Numbered from the stretch's first letter, positions 33,669 through 42,759 are shown. The stretch is 64,000 nucleotides of DNA from Gordonia lacunae (GCF_002149015.1 NZ_NGFO01000002.1:186001-250000), one strand, 5' to 3'. Notes: generated by a model not told the origin, from the letters alone. A program made the numbers and translations.

Positions 33669-35345
33669 GTGGGCGTAATCGGGATCGACCTGGGAACCAC
33701 CAACTCGGCGATGGCGACGATCGATGCCGACGGTCGCCCGGCGGTGATCGTCGGCCTGACCGGCGCGCCGACCACCCCGTCGACGGTCCTGCTCACCTCG
33801 CCCACCGACCACGTCGTCGGCGAAGGGGCGCGCCGGCAGGCCCGGCTCGACCCCGAGAACGTCTGCAGCCTGGTGAAGCGGCGGATGGGCGACGCGCAGT
33901 GGCGTTTCGTCGCGCACGGCCAGACCTGGTCGGCCCCGGCGATCTCGGCGCTCATCCTCAGATCGCTGGTCTCCGACGCCGCCTTCGCCGGTGAGCAGGT
34001 CGACCGCGCCGTGATCACGGTGCCCGCGTACTTCGGCGACGAGGAGCGGCGCGCGACGATCCAGGCGGGTACGTACGCGGGTCTCGACGTCGCGGGGGTC
34101 CTGTCCGAACCGATCGCCGCGGCACTGTCCTACGGGTTCAGCCGGCTCACCGACCCGCTGGCCAAGGGCACACCCGACGAGACGGTCCTGGTCTATGACC
34201 TCGGCGGTGGCACCTTCGACGCGACGGTCATCGAACTCGCCGACCGCCGGATCACCGTGCTCGCCGTCGACGGTGATCATCAACTCGGCGGTGCCGACTG
34301 GGACGAGCGGCTGGCGCTCCATCTGTCGCGTACCTTCTGCGCCGAACATCCCGACGCCGAGGACCCGCTCGACGACTCGGCCGGTTCACAAGCGCTCATC
34401 CTCGCCGCGGAACGCGCGAAACACGAACTGACCGCATCCGATTCGACGTCGGTGATCGTCGCTCACGACGGTGCCCGGTCGGTCATCCCGCTCACTCGTG
34501 CCGACCTCGAGGAACTCACCCGCCCACTACTGGCCCGGACCGTCGAACTGACGCGGTCGTGCCTGGCCGCCGCCGAACGTCGAGGGGTGTCCGCCGTCGA
34601 CCGGGTCCTGCTGGTCGGCGGCTCGTCGCGGATGCCGATGGTCGCGCGAGAGCTCGCCGCCGCACTGGGGAAGACACCGGAACTCGACGATCCCGATCTC
34701 GCCGTCGCCCGGGGAGCCGCCATCTACGGTGAGAAGCTGGAGATCGAGCGACTCGTCCGCGCCGACCTCGCTGCCCGCGGCCGCCTCCGCGAGGACCGTG
34801 GACTCGACGGCGTCGCCCCGACCGATCTCGACGAATCGTGCACACGGGTCGCGCACGCGTTCGCACTGCCGGTCAGCAGCGTCCGGCGAATGCTCGAGGT
34901 CCGCGTGGACACGGTGGTCTCCCGTGGGTTCGGGGTGCTGGCGGTCAACGGTCACAGCGGCGAGCTGGAAGCCAGCTGGCTGGTCCATCGCAACCAGACG
35001 CTGCCGATCCAGGTGCGCCGGTCGTTCGGGACCATGCGACGCGACCAGTCCCGCATCGAACTGGTCGTGCTGGAACAGCAGGGACAGGCCGCCTCCCCCC
35101 GTCCCGAAGACGCCAAGGTCCTGATCGAAGGTGCGATCACCGACATCCCGCCCGGATACGACGAGGGCAGCGAGGTGTCGGTGACCTTCGAGATGGCCTT
35201 CGACGGCGTCCTGCACGTCACCGCGTTCCACGTCGATGCCCGGATCCCGCTCACGCTGTCGGCCAAAACCGGTGCATCGCTGTCGAAGTCGGAGGTCGAA
35301 CGGGAACTCGAGCAGGTGCACCGGTCCCGGCGCCGCGAGCAGTGA
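33669..35345 (+). CDS. Hsp70-family protein lacking the C-terminal lid
   Basis: A 558-residue DnaK relative. The ATPase domain is complete: phosphate-1 GIDLGTTNSAMATID (5-19), a connect-1-like CSLVKRRMGD, VITVPAYFGDEERRATIQAG, phosphate-2 LVYDLGGGTFDATV (about 174-188) and the adenosine motif VDRVLLVGGSSRMP (about 309-322). A beta-sandwich substrate domain follows (about 400-540, with FDGVLHVTAFHVD). The helical lid of DnaK is missing and the protein ends soon after SKSEVERELEQV. It starts at a GTG that appears leaderless. It is the first gene of a rightward group and is divergent from a GrpE-like gene. It is not the housekeeping dnaK, since dnaJ and hspR are absent. Confidence 0.87.
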   Translation: MGVIGIDLGTTNSAMATIDADGRPAVIVGLTGAPTTPSTVLLTSPTDHVVGEGARRQARLDPENVCSLVKRRMGDAQWRFVAHGQTWSAPAISALILRSLVSDAAFAGEQVDRAVITVPAYFGDEERRATIQAGTYAGLDVAGVLSEPIAAALSYGFSRLTDPLAKGTPDETVLVYDLGGGTFDATVIELADRRITVLAVDGDHQLGGADWDERLALHLSRTFCAEHPDAEDPLDDSAGSQALILAAERAKHELTASDSTSVIVAHDGARSVIPLTRADLEELTRPLLARTVELTRSCLAAAERRGVSAVDRVLLVGGSSRMPMVARELAAALGKTPELDDPDLAVARGAAIYGEKLEIERLVRADLAARGRLREDRGLDGVAPTDLDESCTRVAHAFALPVSSVRRMLEVRVDTVVSRGFGVLAVNGHSGELEASWLVHRNQTLPIQVRRSFGTMRRDQSRIELVVLEQQGQAASPRPEDAKVLIEGAITDIPPGYDEGSEVSVTFEMAFDGVLHVTAFHVDARIPLTLSAKTGASLSKSEVERELEQVHRSRRREQ

Positions 35346-35372
35346 CCGATCTCGGGTGAGGCAGGGGACCTG

Positions 35373-37493
35373 ATGGAACCGTTCGTCGGCAACGACTATC
35401 GCAAGCGCGTGCTCGCCGCGGTCGAGAGACGTGGGGGTCCGAACGAATCCGATTCGTTCGAGCTGTACGACCTACCGATCGAGGAGGCCGAGCGGCTCGA
35501 CGACGACGCCGTCGCCGCTCGACTCGACGAGGTGTGGGCGTTCTGGCAGAAGCATCGCGACCACCCGAAATACCGCATCCTGGTGGCCCGGCTGGTGGCC
35601 GAACACGACGAACGGTCGGCGCCGTTGCGGCACAAGACCGGTCGCATCGCCGAAGCACGCGCGGTGAGTACCCGGCGTGAACTGCGCGATCAGCAGCGGT
35701 TCGAACTCCTCGACAACGCGGTCGCGCGACTCAACGAGCGTTACGGCGGGATACCCAGGTCCAAGCGCGCCGGGCTCGACGAGATCGGCGCGATGGGCGG
35801 CCTCGATCCGGCGGAGGTCGCCACCCGGTTGCGGCGCCACCGCATCGTCGACGATGCACCGGCCGCGCCCGCCGCCCCGATGCCGCCGCGGGTGGCGTTG
35901 ACCGCGCAGCGACGAGCCCAGATCGTCGACCTGCTGGCCGAGTTCGACCGACTGCGCGACGGCGACCCGACCCCGACCCTGCTGACCCTGTTGCATCTCG
36001 ACACCGACGCGGCCGCCGACCGCGGTGTCATCGAGTCGCGGGCCGTCGCGCTCAACGACCGCGCCCGCGAACTCGCCGCCGGCCGGTTCCGCGCCGTCCT
36101 CGACGAACTGCTGGTCCATGTACACGACATCCTGCTCACCGATCCCGCACTGGCGCAGGACTATCGGCAATCGGTCGTCGACACGGTGACCGACCATCTC
36201 CGGCCGCGGGTCCGGGCCGCGGTCCTGGTCGAGGACGAACTGGGCGCGCAGGACCATGAATTCCTGCTCGACGAGGCCCGCGCCGGCGGACTCGGCGCAC
36301 GCGATGCGCGCACCGTGATCGCCTCGCTCGCCGCCGAATTCGGCGCGGCCGTGAACCCGCCGGCCGGCGGCCCTGCGCGGGCCGAGCCCCCACCGACGAG
36401 GCTGTGGGCGAACGATCTCCGCGCCGCCCGCGCCGCACTGCGGGACGCCCTGCCCGTCCGGGCGCGTTCGGCGATCGCGGACGCGCGCGCCTCGGCCGGC
36501 GACGATGGTGAGGCGCTCCGGCAGATCGCGGCGGTTGCCGACGAGGTCGAGCGGGTCATCCGCCAGGCGGTGACGGATGCGCGCCGGGCGCGCGACCTCG
36601 CCGACGAGAAGCGTCATGTCGCGGCACTCGAACTGCTGGAGGGTGTGTTCCGGCGGGCCCGGGACATCGACCTGCTCCCCGAGGCGGGCGATCGCCTCGC
36701 CGAGCGGCTCGAGCAGTCGCGCGATGTCGTCGCCCGAGCCGACGCGGCCGCCCGCGCGGCGTCGGCAGGAGACCCGGCGAGCCTGTCCGCCGCGGCCCAG
36801 ATGCGGCGTCAGATCGTGGATCACGATGCCCTCGACATGTCGGCGGCCGGTGTCACCGTGGACCCGCCGCGCAACGTCCGGTCGGTCGCCGACGGTGGCG
36901 CGATCACCGTCTCCTGGGATCCGTCCGCGACCGAGTCGGTGACGTATCGGGTCGTGCGGATCGCTGCCGACGGCTCGACCCGGACGCTGGGCCGCACCAC
37001 GTCGACCGAACTGTCCGACGGCAGCGCACCCGACCCGGTCCCGCCGGTCTACGAGGTCATCGCCCTCCACGCCGGACACCGGTCCGAGCCGGCCCGCACC
37101 GGCTCCACGTCCGGCCCGTCTGCCGATGCCGGGAGCACGGTACCGGTACGAGCGGTCAGCCCTCGACCCGACGACCCGCCACCGGTCACGGCGGTCCGTG
37201 TCGAGGGAAATACCGTGTGCTTCGAGTGGCCTGTCGGTGTCACCGAGGCGATGGTCGTCATTCGTCCGGATGCCGCTCCGGATCACCCCGCGGACCCGGC
37301 GGCGGTCGCGTCGAAGGTCACCAACACCCGGTATCAGATCGACGGCGGTTACCCGATCCCGTCGAACATCCCACGTCCGTGCCATGTCGCGGTGGCCAGC
37401 TGCCGCCGAACTCCTCAGGGGAAGCTCGACGTCGCGTCGGTGTTCGGTCCGTCCGCACGGGCCCAGGCGCCGGCAACGGGCGCCGCCGGATGA
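35373..37493 (+). CDS. Large protein with helical repeats and FnIII-like domains
   Basis: A 706-residue protein with no assigned function. Residues 1-160 are helical and charged (with VWAFWQKHRDHPKYRILVAR at about 55-74 and VARLNERYGGIPRSKRAGLD at about 112-131). Residues 180-470 are long helices rich in Ala, Arg and Asp, probably a coiled coil. Two beta-sandwich domains follow: about 492-570 (PPRNVRSVADGGAITVSWDP, fibronectin-III-like) and about 603-690 (PPVTAVRVEGNTVCFEWP). There is no HPD J-domain signature. It starts 27 bases after the Hsp70-like gene and is followed by terD, so it may be a client adaptor for that Hsp70; this is inference from position. Confidence 0.7.
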   Translation: MEPFVGNDYRKRVLAAVERRGGPNESDSFELYDLPIEEAERLDDDAVAARLDEVWAFWQKHRDHPKYRILVARLVAEHDERSAPLRHKTGRIAEARAVSTRRELRDQQRFELLDNAVARLNERYGGIPRSKRAGLDEIGAMGGLDPAEVATRLRRHRIVDDAPAAPAAPMPPRVALTAQRRAQIVDLLAEFDRLRDGDPTPTLLTLLHLDTDAAADRGVIESRAVALNDRARELAAGRFRAVLDELLVHVHDILLTDPALAQDYRQSVVDTVTDHLRPRVRAAVLVEDELGAQDHEFLLDEARAGGLGARDARTVIASLAAEFGAAVNPPAGGPARAEPPPTRLWANDLRAARAALRDALPVRARSAIADARASAGDDGEALRQIAAVADEVERVIRQAVTDARRARDLADEKRHVAALELLEGVFRRARDIDLLPEAGDRLAERLEQSRDVVARADAAARAASAGDPASLSAAAQMRRQIVDHDALDMSAAGVTVDPPRNVRSVADGGAITVSWDPSATESVTYRVVRIAADGSTRTLGRTTSTELSDGSAPDPVPPVYEVIALHAGHRSEPARTGSTSGPSADAGSTVPVRAVSPRPDDPPPVTAVRVEGNTVCFEWPVGVTEAMVVIRPDAAPDHPADPAAVASKVTNTRYQIDGGYPIPSNIPRPCHVAVASCRRTPQGKLDVASVFGPSARAQAPATGAAG

Positions 37494-37597
37494 CGGTGGT
37501 CCACTACGCTGGGCGCCAACACCTGCGGCGAGTGTGTTTTCGCCGTCCGATCACCGCACCCGACGACGATGTCACCACGACGAGATGAGGAACCGAG

Positions 37598-38332
37598 ATG
37601 GGGATCGATTACACCAAGCGTCCGAAGGCCCAGCCGCCGCAGCCGCCTGCCCAGCCCCCATCCGCGCCCGCCGGCTACGGTCAGCAGCCACCCGCCCCGG
37701 CGGGTTACGGCCAGCAGCCGCCCGCTCAGCCGGTCTCGCTGTCGAAGATCACCCTCACCAAGTCCGCGCCGAGCATCTCGCTGAGCAAGCAGGGTGCGAC
37801 CACCGGCCAGGTGCGCGTCAATCTGAGCTGGACCGCGAATTCGAAGGGCGGCGGTCTTTTTCGCAAGGCGCAGGGCATCGACCTCGACCTCGCCTGCCTG
37901 TGGGAGTTCACCGACGGCAGCAAGGGCATCGTCCAGGCACTGGGCAACTCGTTCCGGGCGCCCCGTGACGGGCAGCCCATCATCTACCTCGACGGCGACG
38001 ACCGATCGGGTTCCGGCGGCGAGAACATGTACATCGACCTCGCCGCCACCAACCGGATCCGGCGAATCCTGATCTTCGCCTACATCTACGAGGGCACCCC
38101 CAACTGGGCGGGCGCCAACGGCGTCGTCACCCTGTTCCCGGCCAACGGCCCGGAGATCGAGGTCCGGCTCGACGAGGCCGACCAGTCGGCGCTCTCCTGC
38201 GCGATCGCGCTGTTCGAGAACCGCGGCGGTGAGCTGGTGCTCAACCGCGAGGTGCGCTACATCCGCGGGGCGCAGGACAAGGTCGACGAGGCGTACGGCT
38301 GGGGCATGAACTGGCGCGGCGCACGCAAGTAG
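37598..38332 (+). CDS. TerD-family protein with a Pro-rich N-terminus
   Basis: A 244-residue TerD-domain protein. The first 45 residues are low-complexity with two PAGYGQQPP repeats. The TerD domain is at about 48-235: SLSKQGATTGQVRVNLSW, GIDLDLACLWEFTDG, then the acidic calcium-binding signature YLDGDDRSGSGGENMYIDL, and a conserved RRILIFAYIYEG strand. TerD proteins are calcium-binding stress proteins linked to tellurite and oxidant resistance. It is the last gene of the Hsp70-like group (gap 104 bases). The Pro-rich tail may mediate surface or partner contacts. Confidence 0.88.
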   Translation: MGIDYTKRPKAQPPQPPAQPPSAPAGYGQQPPAPAGYGQQPPAQPVSLSKITLTKSAPSISLSKQGATTGQVRVNLSWTANSKGGGLFRKAQGIDLDLACLWEFTDGSKGIVQALGNSFRAPRDGQPIIYLDGDDRSGSGGENMYIDLAATNRIRRILIFAYIYEGTPNWAGANGVVTLFPANGPEIEVRLDEADQSALSCAIALFENRGGELVLNREVRYIRGAQDKVDEAYGWGMNWRGARK

Positions 38333-38346
38333 TCGAGGACTCCGCC

Positions 38347-39126
38347 ATGACCACAACCACTCTGGCCGGTGTCGTCGCCGGCCTCGCCGACGGATCACTC
38401 CGCGTCATCGACCTGACGACCCCGTTGAGCGCCTCGACGCCGGCACTGCGGCTTCCCGCCCCGTTCGCGAACCTGATCGACTTCAGTCTCGAAGAGGTCA
38501 GCGCCTACAACGAGCCGGGGCCGTACTGGCGGCACAACAACATCCACACCGGGGAGCACATCGGCACCCACCTCGACGCCCCGATCCACTGGATCAGCGG
38601 ACGCGACGGTGACGACGTGTCGCAGATCCCGGTGCAGCGCCTGATCGGTCCCGCGGCGGTCCTCGATCTCACCCGGGTGGTCGCCGCCGACCCGGATCAT
38701 CTGTTGAGCGTCGCCGAGGTCGAGGCGTGGGAAGGCGAACACGGACGGCTCACCGCCGGTACCTGGTTGCTGCTCCGAACCGGATGGGAGTCGCGTGGGG
38801 GCTCCGAGGCCGAGTTCCTCAACGCCGACGAGACCGGGTCGCACACGCCCGGGGTGTCGGTGGAGTGCGCACAGTGGCTGGCCACCGAACGCGAGATCAC
38901 CGGGCTGGGCGTCGAAACCGTCGGTGTGGATGCCGGTCTCGCGGGTGGCTTCGATCCCGCGTTCCCGGTGCATTACCACTTCCTGGGCAACGACAAGTAC
39001 GGGCTCACCTCGCTGCGCAACCTGGGCGCGCTTCCGCCCACCGGCGCGGTGATCGTGGTCAGTCCGCTGCCGATCGTCGGGGGCACCGGCAGTCCGTCGC
39101 GCGTCCTGGCGATCGTCGAGGGCTGA
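38347..39126 (+). CDS. Cyclase family protein (kynurenine formamidase-like)
   Basis: A 259-residue metal-dependent hydrolase of the cyclase family. The metal motif HTGEHIGTHLDAPIHW (about 62-77) matches the HxGTHxDxPxHF signature. A second conserved block is GVETVGVDAGLAGG, followed by HYHFLGNDKYGLTSLRNLGALPPTG near the C-terminus. Family members hydrolyse N-formylkynurenine or open and close small rings. Its stop overlaps the ATG of the ThDP enzyme gene (TGATG), so the two are translationally coupled and probably act in one pathway. The substrate is unknown. Confidence 0.87.
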   Translation: MTTTTLAGVVAGLADGSLRVIDLTTPLSASTPALRLPAPFANLIDFSLEEVSAYNEPGPYWRHNNIHTGEHIGTHLDAPIHWISGRDGDDVSQIPVQRLIGPAAVLDLTRVVAADPDHLLSVAEVEAWEGEHGRLTAGTWLLLRTGWESRGGSEAEFLNADETGSHTPGVSVECAQWLATEREITGLGVETVGVDAGLAGGFDPAFPVHYHFLGNDKYGLTSLRNLGALPPTGAVIVVSPLPIVGGTGSPSRVLAIVEG

Positions 39127-40796
39127 TGGACGCACCCGGCCGCTACGGCCCGACGGTCGCCGACGTGGCGGGCCGGGTACTCGCGGATCTCGGTGTCGGC
39201 CACGCGTTCGGAGTGGTCGGCAGCGGGAACTTCGTCCTCACCAACGCATTGCGCGAGGGCGGGGTGCCGTTCACCGCCGCCCGTCACGAAGGCGGCGCGG
39301 CCAGCATGGCCGACGCCTACGCGCGGATGTCGGGACGCGTCGCCGTGCTGTCGGTCCATCAGGGCTGCGGGCTGACCAACGCGATGACCGGTATCGCCGA
39401 GGCCGCCAAGAGCCGGACGCCGATGATCGTGTTGACCGCCGACTCCCCCGCGTCCGCGTTGCGCTCGAACTTCCGCATCGACCAGGAGTCCCTGGCCGCG
39501 AGCGTCGGCGCCGTGAACGACCGGGTCCACGGACCGGCCACCGTGGTGTCGGACGTGACCCGCGCCTTCCGGACCGCGGTGACGCAGCGCCGGACCGTGG
39601 TGCTCCATGTCGCAATCGACATCGCCTCCGCCGCCGCGGATTTCGACGGTCCCGGGAAGCTCTCCGTCGAGCCGCCGCGGGTCCGGCCGGCGGCCCGGTC
39701 GGTGGCGCGGCTGGCCGACGCCATCCGCGCCGCCCGGCGTCCGGTCTTCGTCGCGGGCCGAGGTGCGCGCGCTGCCGGGCCAGAAGTCGCGGCACTGGCC
39801 GAGGCGACCGGTGCGCTGCTCGCGACCTCGGCAGTCGCGAACGGACTGTTCACCGGAAACCCGTTCTCGCTCGGCATCTCCGGCGGCTTCTCCTCACCCA
39901 CCACGGCCGAACTGATCGCTGGTGCCGATCTCATCGTCGGATGGGGGTGCGCGCTGAACATGTGGACGATGCGGCACGGTCGGCTCATCAATGCGAACAC
40001 CACTGTGGTTCAAGTCGACGTCGACATCGACGCCATCGGCGCGCATCGCCCGGTCGATCTCGGGGTGGTCGGCGACTGCGCCAAGACCGCCGCCGACGTC
40101 CGCACGGTCCTGTCGGCTGATGGCCGCGCCACCGGTTATCGCACCGACGAGGTCAGGGAACGGATCTCGGCGTCATCGAGGTGGCAGGACGTCCCCGTCA
40201 CCGGCAAGGTGACGCCCGGCAGGGTGGATCCACGGGCGCTGACGATAGCGCTCGACGAGATACTCCCGGCGGAACGCATCGTGTCGATCGACTCCGGGAA
40301 CTTCATGGGGTACCCGTCGACCCATCTGTCCGTGCCCGACGAGTACGGCTTCTGCTTCACCCAGGCCTTCCAGTCGATCGGACTCGGCCTCGGGACCGCC
40401 ATCGGCGCAGCCTTCGCCCAACCGGGCCGGCTCCCGGTCCTCGGCACCGGGGACGGCGGATTCCTGATGGCCATCGCCGAGTTGGAGACGGCCGTCCGAC
40501 TCGCACTGCCGTTGGCCGTCATCGTCTACAACGACTCCGCCTACGGCGCCGAGGTGCACCACTTCGGGGATGCCGACATGACGACGGTGACGTTCCCAGA
40601 GGTCGACATCGCCGCGATCGCCCGCGGCCACGGCGCCACGGGCGTCACGGTCACCGGACTCGCCGACCTCGACGAGGTCCGGAGCTGGGTCGAGTCACTG
40701 CCCTCCCCCGAACCGCCGGGGCCACTGGTCATCGACGCCAAGATCGCCGACGACGGCGGCTCGTGGTGGCTCGCCGAGGCGTTCGCGGGTCACTGA
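39126..40796 (+). CDS. Thiamine-diphosphate-dependent enzyme (acetolactate synthase-like)
   Basis: A 556-residue ThDP enzyme with the three-domain layout. The PYR domain has the catalytic glutamate E55 (TAARHEGGAASMADAYAR). A central domain follows (RPVFVAGRGARAAGPEVAAL). The PP domain carries the GDG-N signature: GTGDGGFLMAIAELETAVRL ... VIVYNDSAYGAEVHHF. The C-terminal 40 residues close the PP domain. Candidate activities are decarboxylation or carboligation of a 2-keto acid; the coupled cyclase suggests a ring substrate. It lacks clear features that would fix it as acetolactate synthase itself. Confidence 0.85.
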   Translation: MDAPGRYGPTVADVAGRVLADLGVGHAFGVVGSGNFVLTNALREGGVPFTAARHEGGAASMADAYARMSGRVAVLSVHQGCGLTNAMTGIAEAAKSRTPMIVLTADSPASALRSNFRIDQESLAASVGAVNDRVHGPATVVSDVTRAFRTAVTQRRTVVLHVAIDIASAAADFDGPGKLSVEPPRVRPAARSVARLADAIRAARRPVFVAGRGARAAGPEVAALAEATGALLATSAVANGLFTGNPFSLGISGGFSSPTTAELIAGADLIVGWGCALNMWTMRHGRLINANTTVVQVDVDIDAIGAHRPVDLGVVGDCAKTAADVRTVLSADGRATGYRTDEVRERISASSRWQDVPVTGKVTPGRVDPRALTIALDEILPAERIVSIDSGNFMGYPSTHLSVPDEYGFCFTQAFQSIGLGLGTAIGAAFAQPGRLPVLGTGDGGFLMAIAELETAVRLALPLAVIVYNDSAYGAEVHHFGDADMTTVTFPEVDIAAIARGHGATGVTVTGLADLDEVRSWVESLPSPEPPGPLVIDAKIADDGGSWWLAEAFAGH

Positions 40797-40911
40797 CCCT
40801 GCCGGACAGGGGCCTGTTTCACGCTGCGGCGTTGTGCGGCGTCGGGTCGATGTCACCGGGTGGGATGGCGTTGCCCGGCGCCACGCCGATCCTCACACCT
40901 CGACGAGCGAT

Positions 40912-41730
40912 TCAGCGCCGCCCGATGATCAACCGCCCCAGGACGCCCACCGCGAACATCGCGACACCCACACCGCCGACGATCAGTGCGACGCGGGTGA
41001 CGTCGTCGTAGGCGCCGTCGATGATGAGCTCGGCGACCTGCCGGCCCGAACTCTCGGCCCCGGCCACCTCCTGCTTGGCGCGGTCGGCGAAGAACAGACC
41101 CATGGCCCAGGTCGACACCCCCGCCGCGACGACGCCCAGCCCGAGCCACGCGAAGACGGTTCCGCGTCGTCGTGCGATCAGCAGTGCGAGCACCGCCGAG
41201 ATCACGGCCACCGCGGCGGAACCCCAGGCGAGCAGCGTGATCTGGCCACCCACCTCGGCATACCGGCCGGCCTCGAGACCCGATGCACCGTTCGTCAGTT
41301 CGACGACCACCGGACCCTCGATCTCGTTGCCGCCGGACAGGTTCAGGGCGCGGTTGATCATGTCGGTGATGTCGAGTTGCATCACCGAGGTGTCCGACCC
41401 GGGTGCGGGCTCTTCGAAGAGGAAGTCGTGCTGCTGCCCGACGACGTCGGCGAAGTCCTGCTGGAACTGGTCGCTCTCGGTGTAGCGGCCCGCGAGCGGA
41501 CGCACCAGGACACCGGCGATCGGCAGGTCTGTGCGGGCCGTCGCCTGCGCGGCGATCTCATCCGCCAGATAGTTCTTGACCTCCTGGTTCTGGGCCATCG
41601 GCGCGACCGTCGAGACGAATCCCGCTCGGTCGACGATGCGCTGGTCCAGCCAGAAGGACGGCACGGCGAGAACGGTCGCCGCGATCGCGACAAGTGTCAA
41701 CAGGGCACTCAGGAAGCTACGCACAGCCAC
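40912..41730 (-). CDS. Conserved membrane protein, unknown function
   Basis: A 272-residue protein. The first hydrophobic segment (SFLSALLTLVAIAATVLAV, about 4-24) is followed by a ~145-residue exported region with few motifs (GFVSTVAPMAQNQEVKNYLA, DITDMINRALNLSGGNEIEG). Three more transmembrane helices follow: about 170-190, 195-215 (TVFAWLGLGVVAAGVSTWAM) and 245-268 (ALIVGGVGVAMFAVGVLGRL). It ends in a short basic tail. The start is GTG at 41730 or 41724. It resembles mycobacterial membrane proteins of unknown role. It lies 20 bases after the class I PPK2 gene. Confidence 0.7.
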   Translation of the reverse strand: MAVRSFLSALLTLVAIAATVLAVPSFWLDQRIVDRAGFVSTVAPMAQNQEVKNYLADEIAAQATARTDLPIAGVLVRPLAGRYTESDQFQQDFADVVGQQHDFLFEEPAPGSDTSVMQLDITDMINRALNLSGGNEIEGPVVVELTNGASGLEAGRYAEVGGQITLLAWGSAAVAVISAVLALLIARRRGTVFAWLGLGVVAAGVSTWAMGLFFADRAKQEVAGAESSGRQVAELIIDGAYDDVTRVALIVGGVGVAMFAVGVLGRLIIGRR

Positions 41731-41750
41731 GAGGCTACCGAGCCGGGGAA

Positions 41751-42701
41751 CTACTCCCCGATCACATCCGCGGCGCGGCCGACGATCAGCGGGTCGGGCG
41801 TACCCACGAACGACTCGTTCTTGCCGTCGTAGTCGAACAGGCTCAACACGTGGCGCATCGCGTTGATCCGTGCCCTCTTCTTGTCGTTCGACTTCACCAC
41901 CGTCCAGGGCGCGTGGTCGGTGTCGGTGGCGGCGAACATCGCTTCCTTCGCCTCGGTGTAGGCATCCCACTTGTCGAGCGACGCCAGGTCCATGGGCGAC
42001 AACTTCCATTGCCGCACCGGGTCGATCTGACGGATGGCGAACCGGGTCCGCTGCTCGAGCGGGGTGACCGAGAACCAGAACTTGACCAGGTTGATCCCGT
42101 CGTCGACGAGCATCTTCTCGAACGCCGGGACCTGCGCGACGAACTGCGTGTACTGCTGCGGGCTGCAGAATCCCATCACCCGCTCGACGCCGGCCCGGTT
42201 GTACCAGGAGCGATCGAAGAACACCATCTCACCACCGGCGGGCAGGTGCTGGACGTAGCGCTGGAAGTACCACTCGGTTGCCTCGCGTTCACTGGGCTTC
42301 TCGAGTGCGATGGTGCGGGCACCGCGCGGGTTGAGATGTTCGTTGAAGCGTTTGATGGTGCCGCCCTTGCCCGCGGCGTCGCGACCTTCGAAGACCAGCA
42401 GATGCCGCTGTCCGGTCTGCTTCGACCACTTCTGGAGCTTCAGCAGCTCGATCTGCAGGCGTCGCTTCGTGACCTCGTACTCGCGGCGGCTCATCCGCTC
42501 CTCGTACGGGTAGTCCTCGCGCCAGGTGTCGACGACGTTCCGCTCGGGCAGCGTGAGCAGGACCGGGTCGTCGTCATCGTCGTCGTTGACCGTGAAGTGG
42601 GTGGTGTCGTGGAGGTCGACGAGCTGCTGGAGCGCTTCGCGGCCGTTCAGCACGCTGAAGTCGGGGCCGATCTGGGTGTCGGGACTGTGGAGGTCGGTCA
42701 C
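41751..42701 (-). CDS. ppk2: Polyphosphate kinase 2 (class I-type)
   Basis: A 316-residue PPK2 with class I motifs: Walker A VFEGRDAAGKGGTIKRF (about 103-119), Walker B-like MVFFDRSWYNRAGVERVMGF and the C-terminal PWTVVKSNDKKRARINAMRH. The N-terminal 50 residues include an Asp run (NDDDDDDP, about 39-46). Class I PPK2 enzymes phosphorylate nucleoside diphosphates (ADP or GDP) from polyphosphate and can run in reverse. This differs from the class III-like PPK2 at 11679-12530. The ATG at 42701 is standard. It probably forms a unit with the membrane protein gene 20 bases downstream. Confidence 0.9.
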   Translation of the reverse strand: MTDLHSPDTQIGPDFSVLNGREALQQLVDLHDTTHFTVNDDDDDDPVLLTLPERNVVDTWREDYPYEERMSRREYEVTKRRLQIELLKLQKWSKQTGQRHLLVFEGRDAAGKGGTIKRFNEHLNPRGARTIALEKPSEREATEWYFQRYVQHLPAGGEMVFFDRSWYNRAGVERVMGFCSPQQYTQFVAQVPAFEKMLVDDGINLVKFWFSVTPLEQRTRFAIRQIDPVRQWKLSPMDLASLDKWDAYTEAKEAMFAATDTDHAPWTVVKSNDKKRARINAMRHVLSLFDYDGKNESFVGTPDPLIVGRAADVIGE

Positions 42702-42730
42702 TCCACAACGATAGGACGAAGGGACGAACG

Positions 42731-42759
42731 ACGCCCGACGCTCCGGTGAACGACCGTCG
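42731..42759 (-). terminator. Hairpin after the secreted DUF6764-like gene
   Basis: A 10-base perfect stem, ACGCCCGACG and CGTCGGGCGT, with a 9-base loop. It lies 42 bases beyond the stop of the minus-strand gene ending at 42801 and before the ppk2 start at 42701. Confidence 0.65.

Noticed and set aside
33669..35345. Housekeeping dnaK
   Set aside because: The protein lacks the C-terminal lid and the locus lacks dnaJ and hspR, so the housekeeping operon must be elsewhere.
35373..37493. J-domain in the 706-residue protein from the phrase KHRDHPKYR
   Set aside because: The HPD tripeptide and the surrounding helix pattern of J-proteins are absent; the likeness is superficial.
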